The notes under the pieces: model-generated | Databases searched by the model: none | The model's input: only the letters and a program-made list of their open reading frames with translations | What the model was told of the DNA's origin: nothing | Made by a program: the position numbers and the translations under genes | Shown: positions 1 to 6,317 of the stretch, one piece after another | How the letters are laid out: each line of letters opens with the position of its first letter | How positions within the stretch are numbered: the first letter of the stretch is position 1 | Source of the DNA: Paramuribaculum sp. | GTDB lineage: Bacteria; Bacteroidota; Bacteroidia; Bacteroidales; Muribaculaceae | DNA: 11,551 nt | Reading direction: 5' to 3' | Assembly: GCA_029058455.1 (NCBI GenBank) | Contig: JAIDXU010000171.1 | Span: 1 to 11,551, forward strand

Positions 1-41
1 AAAAACAAAACCCGATAGCTTGATATACAGGGGCTACCGGG
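1..41 (-). terminator. Hairpin plus T-run, intrinsic terminator or attenuator reading left
   Basis: On the minus strand CCCGGTAGC (41-33) can pair with GCTATCGGG (19-11) as a 9-bp stem with one G-T wobble and a 13-nt loop. It is followed at once by TTTTGTTTTT (10-1). A stem of this strength followed by a T-run is the classic intrinsic terminator layout. The plus-strand reading has no T-run after the stem, so the signal is directional. No minus-strand gene is evident upstream of it inside the window. It may therefore act as a leader attenuator for a gene beyond the left edge, or end a very short RNA. Confidence 0.6.
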
Positions 42-52
42 ATTCAACACTG

Positions 53-83
53 CAAAGATAGTGCTTTTTCTCTTAATGACAGA
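53..83 (-). promoter_or_regulatory. Bacteroidetes-type promoter reading left
   Basis: The minus strand reads TATCTTTG at 60-53, an exact match to the Bacteroidetes -7 consensus TAnnTTTG. TCTG at 83-80 lies 19 bp upstream and matches the -33 TTTG in three of four bases. The predicted start is near position 48, so the RNA would begin only about 7 nt before the hairpin at 41-11. It would drive a divergent transcript away from the efflux operon. Confidence 0.5.
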
Positions 84-168
84 TTCTTTAGCTAATTTTA
101 ATCTCACATCACTCATTGGGTTTTGGTTAGGGGATAATATGGCCTTATGCTGAAGTTTGTAACCGGGT

Positions 169-194
169 TGCAAAATATTTTTATGATATTTGCA
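169..194. promoter_or_regulatory. AT-rich inverted repeat upstream of the efflux operon
   Basis: TGCAAAATAT (169-178) and ATATTTGCA (186-194) form an imperfect inverted repeat with a 7-nt spacer and one extra A in the left arm. It lies 23 bp before the ATG of the adaptor gene. The right arm includes GATATTTG (185-192), one base off the -7 consensus, but I find no -33 element at the proper distance. A dyad here is where a metal-responsive repressor or activator would bind. No regulator gene is visible in the window, so the role is a guess. Confidence 0.25.
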
Positions 195-216
195 CCGGAA
201 ACAAATTTTATACGGC

Positions 217-1335
217 ATGAGAAGTTCTTTTTTACTCGGAATTGTGGCTTTTGCATTGGGTGCATTAGCCGGCTGCGGCCAGAAGGAAGCCAATACAGAA
301 TTGGCTGAAGTTGCCACCCACGATCACGATCATGAGGAGGAACCTGATGGCATAGTGATGCTACATGATGAAATGGCAGAACGTTTCGGAGTCAGGGTTG
401 ACTCAATATATGCAACCCCTATGGCGGGTAGTATCCGCTGCTCTGCGGTGATTGAACGTGGAGTCGGTTCCGAAGGCATTGCCTCTGCACCCGTAGCAGG
501 CATTATCCGTTATCGGGTGAATGTCGGTCAGACTATTGGTTCCGGAACACCTGTTGCCTCAATCAATGCCTCAGCGGTGGCCGGTGGTAATGCCAATCTT
601 GCAGCTAAAGCAGCTCTCGACGCTGCCGAGGCAGAGGTCAAAAGATTGAAACCGCTTTTTGAAGAAAAGCTTGTCACAGCCTCTGAATATCAGGCAGCTG
701 TCGCAGCTCTCGGACAGGCTCGTGCCGCTTATTCACCCGCTGCAGCCGGAGGAGCGGCGTTATCGCCAATTGCCGGAACTGTAACATCTCTGCTTGCCGC
801 AGACGGCTCATTTATAGAGGCCGGAGCTCCGGTTGCGATAATCACTGCCGATCAACGTTTAACCTTGCGTGCCAAAACATCTTCTGACAATTATTCGCGT
901 CTGCGCGATGTTACTGATGTAAGACTACAGACTTCTGACGGCCGATTAATTCTGCTTAGCAGTCTTGGTGGAAAATCAGGTGGCATTTCCTCAGACGGTG
1001 GTTATGCCACGATTACTTTCACATTTAATAATGACGGAACAATTGCTCCCGGCTCCACAGTGCAGGCATGGTTGCTTTCGTCGGGTGATGAAAATGTCAT
1101 ATCTCTCCCGCTCACTGCAATCACAGAGCAACAAGGCGAATCATTTGTGTATAGAGAGATTCTTCCGGAACATTATTTGAAAATCCCTGTTACTCTCGGT
1201 TCGTCGGATGGAGAGAGAGTGCAAATTCTTTCAGGAGTAGAAGAAGGCAATCGCATAGTAACTTCAGGTGTTACCACTGTGAGACTTGCCGAAAGCAGTG
1301 GCGCAATTCCTTCAGGTCATAATCATAGCCATTAA
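217..1335 (+). CDS. RND efflux periplasmic adaptor lipoprotein (CusB/CzcB family)
   Basis: This is the membrane-fusion subunit that should bridge the inner-membrane pump and outer-membrane channel encoded next. The 372-residue product starts with a lipoprotein signal peptide ending in the lipobox LAGC (Cys20). A His/Asp/Glu cluster, HDHDHEEE, follows at 35-42. Two lipoyl-like half-motifs lie at about 87-117 and 181-210, separated by a short alpha-helical hairpin (about 125-172). A beta-barrel and membrane-proximal region completes the protein, which ends in HNHSH. The histidine clusters suggest metal binding in the periplasm. I chose ATG 217 because the lipoprotein signal fits it. An in-frame TTG at 190 would add nine residues including HRK and cannot be excluded. 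The family is clear; the metal is not. The next gene starts 5 bp downstream. Confidence 0.88.
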   Translation: MRSSFLLGIVAFALGALAGCGQKEANTELAEVATHDHDHEEEPDGIVMLHDEMAERFGVRVDSIYATPMAGSIRCSAVIERGVGSEGIASAPVAGIIRYRVNVGQTIGSGTPVASINASAVAGGNANLAAKAALDAAEAEVKRLKPLFEEKLVTASEYQAAVAALGQARAAYSPAAAGGAALSPIAGTVTSLLAADGSFIEAGAPVAIITADQRLTLRAKTSSDNYSRLRDVTDVRLQTSDGRLILLSSLGGKSGGISSDGGYATITFTFNNDGTIAPGSTVQAWLLSSGDENVISLPLTAITEQQGESFVYREILPEHYLKIPVTLGSSDGERVQILSGVEEGNRIVTSGVTTVRLAESSGAIPSGHNHSH

Positions 1336-1340
1336 GTGAG

Positions 1341-4300
1341 ATGCTGAATAAGATTTTAAGCTCCTCGTTGGCCAATCGCGTGGCCGTTCTTGTGATTTCG
1401 GCTATACTCATGATGGCCGGAATATGGTCTCTGACCCGCACGGAAGTCGATATTTTTCCCGACCTTACCGCGCCTACCGTGGTTGTGATGACCGAGGCTT
1501 CGGGTCTCGCGCCCGAGGAGGTGGAACGTCAGGTTACCTATCCTATCGAATCGGCCGTGAACGGCGTGAGTGGAATACGCCGTGTTCGATCGGCTTCAAA
1601 CCCCGGTTTCTCGGTTGTATGGGCTGAATTTGATTGGAATACAGATGCATATATCGCACGTCAGATGGTGACCGAAAGGTTGGCCACTGTTGAACTTCCA
1701 GCCGGAGTAAACGCTCCTGTGCTTGGACCCCAGTCATCCATATTGGGAGAGATGATGATTATTGGTCTGACATCACCCGGCGATTCTGTGTCGATGATGG
1801 AACTCCGCACAATCGCAGATAAGACTATCACCCCGCGTTTACTCTCTATCAGCGGAGTGGCTGCGGTTGCGGTGCTCGGTGGTGAGGCCAAAGAGATGCA
1901 GATTGCATTAGACCCGATGAAGATGCAGGCTTACGGCGTTTCTCTCGGTCAGGTTGCTGACGCTGTGGGAGCGATGAATGATAATGCTTCAGGTGGAGTA
2001 GTGATGGACTTCGGCAACGAGTATCTTGTTCGCGCCGACCTCAACACTACAAATCCTATGGAGATTGCAGCCGCTCCTATCGGTACGGGCGGCCTGACCG
2101 TAGGCCAGGTGGCAACAGTAGGTAATGCTTCTGCCGAACCTAAAATCGGTGCTGCAAGTATCGAAGGTACTCCCGGTGTAATAATCACAGTTACCAAACA
2201 GGCGAATACCGGTACCCCTTCCCTGACCGCACGCATAGATGAAGAACTGAAGTCTATCGAATCGCAGTTGCCCGCAGGGGTTAAGATGCATACTGATATT
2301 TTCAGGCAGAATGATTTTATTGAGACAAGCATCAATAATCTGCAGCGCACACTGCTCGAAGGTGCCGTATTTGTAGCTATAGTGCTGTTTTTCTTCCTGA
2401 TGAATCTGCGAACCACATTGATTTCGCTCGTAGCGCTCCCTATGAGTATCCTCGTTACTGTTCTGATTCTCCATTTGTTTGGATTTACCATCAATACGAT
2501 GAGTCTCGGCGGTATTGCGATTGCCATTGGTTCGCTGGTGGATGATGCCATTGTCGATGTAGAAAATGTTTACAGGCGTTTACGTCTTAATCGGGCCTTA
2601 CCCAAAGATGAACGCAAGCCGGTTATCAAGGTAGTTTTTGAGGCGAGTGCCGAGGTGCGTATGCCTATTTTCAATTCTTCGCTGATAATCATGGCCAGTT
2701 TCCTGCCGCTTTTCTGTCTTAGCGGAGTTGAGGGGAGACTGCTCATACCGTTAGGTGTGGCATTTATTATTGCGCTGATTGCGTCAACATTTGTTGCATT
2801 GACTCTTACACCGGTGCTGTGTTATTATCTTCTCGGCAACCGCAAGGAGACTTCAAAACTTGATTCCGAACCTAAATTCAGCATTAAGTTCAAGCAATTT
2901 TACAGCCGCACTCTTTCCTCATCACTTAAGATTCAGAAACCTATTATTATAGCTACGGCTGTATTGTTTGTAGTGTCGTTGGGATTATTCTTCACGCTTG
3001 GTCGCGGCTTCCTGCCGAAATTTAATGAAGGATCGTTTACCATCAATATCGGCACAGTGCCCGGCATATCACTCGAAGAAAGCGACAAGCTTGCCCGCGA
3101 AGCGGAGCGTGTCATTATGTCGGTTCCGGAGGTTCGTACCGTAGCACGTAAGACCGGGCGTGCCGAACTCGACGAACACTCTCTGAGTGTAAATGCGTCG
3201 GAATTAGAAGTGCCCTACACTCTGAACGACCGTTCACGCAGTGAGGTGGAGGCGGAGTTGCGCGAAAAACTCACCGAACTGCCCGGCGTGAATGTGGAGA
3301 TAGGTCAACCTATCAGCCACCGTATCGATGCGATGCTCTCAGGCTCAAAGAGTCAGGTGGCAATCAAGCTTTTCGGGCCTGATTTGTCAACACTCTACAC
3401 ACTCGCTCAGAAAATCAAAGCATCAGTAGGCGAAGTTGACGGAATCGTTGACCTCAACGTAGAGCAACTTGTTGAGCGTCCCGAACTGATTATCCGTCCT
3501 CGTCGCGAGGCTTTGGCCGCTCACAATGTCACACTCGCTGATTTCCGCCGCTGGATCAGTCTCGCTTTAAGCGGAGAGGCTGTAAGTCGTGTTTATGACG
3601 GCGATTATCCGTATGACCTGACACTGATTCTTTCACCCGAAAGCAGAAAAAGCGCCGAGGCTATTCGCTCACTTCCGATTGACACTCCTGACGGAACCGT
3701 GCCTCTATCCGAACTTGCCGAGGTGAAATCGATGACAGGTCCGAGTGCCATCAACCGCGAGAATGTAAAGCGCCGCATCATAATAAGCTGTAATGTCGAG
3801 GGTCGTGACCTGCGCGGTGCCATCAACGACATTCAGAGCGAAATTGCAGAAGATATCACACTTCCCGAAGGATATTATATAAATTACGGAGGGCAGTTTG
3901 AAAATGAAGAAGATGCAGGCAGGATACTGCTCCTCACCTCTATCGGAGCGCTACTTATCATTATGCTGCTTCTTTACGGGCAGTTCCGCTCCTGGAGCCA
4001 GACAGCCTTGATTCTGTTGAATATGCCTCTTGCACTAATTGGTGGAATTCTGATTCTGTGGTTGACCGGCGGCGAAGTAAATATTCCGGCTATCATAGGC
4101 TTTATTTCGCTGATGGGTATTTCCACCCGCAACGGTATGCTGCTTATTTCACACTATAATTCGCTATCGGAAATGAAACTGCACGAGCGGATTATTCAGG
4201 GATCGACAGATCGTCTGCTGCCAATAGTGATGACTGCACTTACATCTGCTCTTGCTCTTGTTCCGCTTGCAGTCAACGGGTCACAGCCGGGTAATGAAAT

Positions 4301-4409
4301 TCAGTCGCCGATGGCACTTGTAATTCTCGGTGGTCTGATTTCTTCTACCGTGTTAAATCTGTATGTCGTTCCGGCGGTATTTTCGCTGATTAACAAGAGA
4401 AAAAAATGA
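1341..4409 (+). CDS. Heavy-metal efflux RND pump (CusA/CzcA family)
   Basis: This is the proton-driven inner-membrane pump of the tripartite metal exporter. At 1022 residues it is full length for the family. TM1 is near 13-31, TM2-6 span about 337-500, TM7 is near 533-553, and the last TM block runs from about 870 to the C-terminus, with two large periplasmic domains between. The TM4 proton-relay segment reads GSLVDDAIVDVENV (397-410), with acidic residues D401, D402, D406 and E408. This is a heavy-metal RND signature rather than that of a drug pump. The periplasmic stretch KTGRAELDEH (604-613) is also typical of heavy-metal pumps. Aligned from memory, the three copper-binding methionines of E. 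coli CusA are absent (N569, A619, A664 instead). A divalent metal such as Zn, Co, Ni or Cd is therefore likelier than Cu(I)/Ag(I), but this is inferred. It shares an ATGA overlap with the channel gene. Confidence 0.93.
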   Translation: MLNKILSSSLANRVAVLVISAILMMAGIWSLTRTEVDIFPDLTAPTVVVMTEASGLAPEEVERQVTYPIESAVNGVSGIRRVRSASNPGFSVVWAEFDWNTDAYIARQMVTERLATVELPAGVNAPVLGPQSSILGEMMIIGLTSPGDSVSMMELRTIADKTITPRLLSISGVAAVAVLGGEAKEMQIALDPMKMQAYGVSLGQVADAVGAMNDNASGGVVMDFGNEYLVRADLNTTNPMEIAAAPIGTGGLTVGQVATVGNASAEPKIGAASIEGTPGVIITVTKQANTGTPSLTARIDEELKSIESQLPAGVKMHTDIFRQNDFIETSINNLQRTLLEGAVFVAIVLFFFLMNLRTTLISLVALPMSILVTVLILHLFGFTINTMSLGGIAIAIGSLVDDAIVDVENVYRRLRLNRALPKDERKPVIKVVFEASAEVRMPIFNSSLIIMASFLPLFCLSGVEGRLLIPLGVAFIIALIASTFVALTLTPVLCYYLLGNRKETSKLDSEPKFSIKFKQFYSRTLSSSLKIQKPIIIATAVLFVVSLGLFFTLGRGFLPKFNEGSFTINIGTVPGISLEESDKLAREAERVIMSVPEVRTVARKTGRAELDEHSLSVNASELEVPYTLNDRSRSEVEAELREKLTELPGVNVEIGQPISHRIDAMLSGSKSQVAIKLFGPDLSTLYTLAQKIKASVGEVDGIVDLNVEQLVERPELIIRPRREALAAHNVTLADFRRWISLALSGEAVSRVYDGDYPYDLTLILSPESRKSAEAIRSLPIDTPDGTVPLSELAEVKSMTGPSAINRENVKRRIIISCNVEGRDLRGAINDIQSEIAEDITLPEGYYINYGGQFENEEDAGRILLLTSIGALLIIMLLLYGQFRSWSQTALILLNMPLALIGGILILWLTGGEVNIPAIIGFISLMGISTRNGMLLISHYNSLSEMKLHERIIQGSTDRLLPIVMTALTSALALVPLAVNGSQPGNEIQSPMALVILGGLISSTVLNLYVVPAVFSLINKRKK

Positions 4410-5566
4410 AAAAAATACTTCTATCCATACTTATGGCGATACCCTTTACGGTTTCTGCCCAGACTGCGCAATTCAATCTGATTTTGAATCAGATAATAGA
4501 TTCAATCTCAAATATCAGCTCGCTGGAAAGCGGTTTTGATGCCGAAATCATGGCGTTAAAAGCTGAAAACTCTCTTCCTGGTCCGGAGGTCGGTGTGGAG
4601 CACAAATGGCCGCGGCGAGCCGGAGAGGGTAACCGCTGGGGCATTGAGGTAAGTCAGGAAATAGAATGGCCTGGTGTTTACAGTGCCCGACGCAAGGCTG
4701 CCGCCAATCTGGCCGGTATAAAATCAAATGCATCGGCTCAGACAGAACGCTGGCTAAGATTTGAGGTAGCCGACAGACTTCTGCAACTGATCGAGGTGCG
4801 CAAACGCCTTGACATACTTGGCGAAATACAGTCTAATCTTGAAGAAGTAAGCACTTCGATGGCGAAAATGCTCGAAGTCGGACAGGCCACGGTGATTGAT
4901 GCCCGAAAAGCGGAATTTGAATTACTTGCCATAAAGGAGAAACTTGCTGATACGCGTGCGGAATATGACCGTATGGCTGCTCTTATAGGTTTCGGACAGG
5001 TTATGCCCTCGGGACTTGACCAACTCACTGATTATCCCGATACGCCCGTCGAACTCCCATTGATGACTCCCGACGAAATTGAAAAACAGGCGGCTGCTCA
5101 GCGTTCGCTTGACGAGGCATGCATGGAACGCATGAAAAACATGCCCTCATTGTCGGTCGGTTATGTGCATGACTATGAGGAGGGTATTCACTTCAATGGT
5201 TTTTCGATCGGTTTGAAACTTCCCTCTTATAGCACACGCAAAAGAAATGCAGCAAAGCAACTTGAATCAGAAATCCGGCAAATGGAGCTTGAACAGGCTC
5301 GTGCGGAGCGCATAGCTTCTCTGACGGCAGATGTTTCTGAATTGAAACATCTTTCAACATTGCTTGAAGAATATGAACGTATGCTCGGTTCGAAGGATTA
5401 TCTCCGTCAACTGCGAAAGTCGTTTGATGCACGTCAGATAACGCTCACCCAATATCTTCTCGATCAGAACCAGTATTTTACAACACAACTTGATTATCTC
5501 GCCCTGCAACTGCGCTATCACAGGCTGCTGCCCGCTCTAAACACACTCTCTGCCATCGAAAGATAA
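4406..5566 (+). CDS. TolC-family outer membrane efflux channel (CusC/CzcC-like)
   Basis: This is the predicted outer-membrane channel of the metal efflux complex. The 386-residue protein has a cleavable signal peptide (MKKILLSILM onward, likely cut after VSA at residue 18) and no lipobox cysteine, unlike CusC. The two-fold TolC pattern is visible. The first half has WGIEVSQEIEWPGVYSARRK (78-97), then long charged helices to about 190. The second half repeats it with NGFSIGLKLPSYSTRKRNAA (264-283) and another long helical region. It is somewhat short for the family, which usually exceeds 400 residues. The usual early NPE-type motif is replaced by NSLPGPEVGVEH. The start codon overlaps the pump stop codon (ATGA) and is preceded by AAGAGA, so translational coupling is likely. 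Confidence 0.88.
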   Translation: MKKILLSILMAIPFTVSAQTAQFNLILNQIIDSISNISSLESGFDAEIMALKAENSLPGPEVGVEHKWPRRAGEGNRWGIEVSQEIEWPGVYSARRKAAANLAGIKSNASAQTERWLRFEVADRLLQLIEVRKRLDILGEIQSNLEEVSTSMAKMLEVGQATVIDARKAEFELLAIKEKLADTRAEYDRMAALIGFGQVMPSGLDQLTDYPDTPVELPLMTPDEIEKQAAAQRSLDEACMERMKNMPSLSVGYVHDYEEGIHFNGFSIGLKLPSYSTRKRNAAKQLESEIRQMELEQARAERIASLTADVSELKHLSTLLEEYERMLGSKDYLRQLRKSFDARQITLTQYLLDQNQYFTTQLDYLALQLRYHRLLPALNTLSAIER

Positions 5567-5578
5567 AGGGCCTTTTAA
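5567..5578. other. 12-bp junction between convergent operons
   Basis: The stop codons of the TolC-like gene (+) and the DUF4919 gene (-) are only 12 bp apart. The sequence around the junction contains the near-palindrome AAAGGGCCTTT, but its arms have no room for a loop, so it is not a convincing terminator. Transcripts from either side may overlap here. Confidence 0.6.
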
Positions 5579-6292
5579 TCATTCCTCGGGGTGCTTGCGC
5601 CAGTATTCGCGCAAGGGCACGGTGATGTTGAAATAAAATCCGCCAAGAGTTTTACCCTCGGGGTCGGTCACGGTGATAAACTCATAGCCGGGTTCAAGAA
5701 AAATATGGTTTTTAACCGTGAGACCCAAAGCTCCGAGCAGTATATATTCATGGGTGTTTTCAATCACATACCATGCGTTTTCCTCATCCATGCCTGTGCC
5801 TGTCGATAAAATGGCCATGAGCAGGTGACGAAGTTTGTAGTTCCATATATCAGCCAGCGCATTATTGCCTTTGGCTCTCAGGGCTTTGGTGAGATTGAGC
5901 ATCTGGAGCATGTCGAAGGGATTGTCGGCCAGAGCCTTTCCTGCATATTTGATTATGGTGTCACACTGGGCTGCAGTGAGCATCTGATCGGAAAAATCCG
6001 ACATGCCCGAAATGTCACGATAGGCGCTTGGGCGATAGGCATCATAATCTTCCTGAAGCATTGCCCCGAGATACAGACGGCGGTATTTATCAAGCTTCAT
6101 GAGGGTGTCGTTGCGCTCAAATTCCTCGATGAGACGGGGATAGTAGTAGGGAGATGTGCGGTCGGTGATCTCCGCATAGATCTTGTCGAAGTCGGGAGCC
6201 TCGGGATTGATTTTGAGAGGATCTATCTGGGTATAGGCCGACAGCGGCCACAACGCCGCCATGAGAAGGAGAAATCCTATGATATGTTTCAT
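5579..6292 (-). CDS. DUF4919 family secreted protein
   Basis: The function is unknown. The 237-residue product begins with a clean Sec signal peptide (MKHIIGFLLLMAALWPLSAY) and so is probably periplasmic or otherwise exported. The mature part contains DFDKIYAEI followed by SPYYYPRLIEEF (47-58), a DTL motif, and KYRRLYLGAMLQEDYDAYRP. This matches my memory of the DUF4919 family of Bacteroidetes. The second half looks alpha-helical, with a TAAQCDTIIKYAGKALADNP segment resembling TPR-like packing. The frame stays open to 6346, but that longer start would overlap the upstream gene and bury the signal peptide, so I prefer the ATG at 6292. It is the last gene of the rel-pgpH operon, 25 bp after its neighbour, which suggests cotranscription but does not reveal a role. 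Confidence 0.78.
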   Translation of the reverse strand: MKHIIGFLLLMAALWPLSAYTQIDPLKINPEAPDFDKIYAEITDRTSPYYYPRLIEEFERNDTLMKLDKYRRLYLGAMLQEDYDAYRPSAYRDISGMSDFSDQMLTAAQCDTIIKYAGKALADNPFDMLQMLNLTKALRAKGNNALADIWNYKLRHLLMAILSTGTGMDEENAWYVIENTHEYILLGALGLTVKNHIFLEPGYEFITVTDPEGKTLGGFYFNITVPLREYWRKHPEE

Positions 6293-6317
6293 GTTATGAA
6301 GTCGGAATTGGGAATGA

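Noticed and set aside
41..60. TTCAACAC on the plus strand as a tRNA T-loop remnant
   Set aside because: The preceding base is not the required G, and no acceptor, D-arm or anticodon arm can be built around it.
1..116. Minus-strand open frame from an ATG at 116 to the left edge (38 codons, starting MSDVRLKLAK)
   Set aside because: It is short and matches no family I know. It would also run through a promoter-like element and a hairpin with a T-run, which explain the sequence better. It would need the sequence to the left to be judged.
116..138. TTGGGT and GATAAT as a sigma-70 type promoter for the efflux operon
   Set aside because: The spacing is only 11 bp, and Bacteroidetes primary sigma factors do not use this consensus.
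1949..2551. Minus-strand open frame (200 codons) opposite the RND pump gene
   Set aside because: It is antisense to the conserved pump core, has a low-complexity composition and no recognisable motif; it is a shadow.
217..5566. Horizontal acquisition of the efflux operon from base composition
   Set aside because: A few lines counted by hand gave about 47-48 percent GC in the operon and about 47-60 percent in the rel/pgpH region. The ranges overlap, and there are no mobile-element remnants beside the operon.
5563..5577. AAAGGGCCTTT as a bidirectional terminator between the convergent genes
   Set aside because: The arms are adjacent around a single G, so no stable loop can form.
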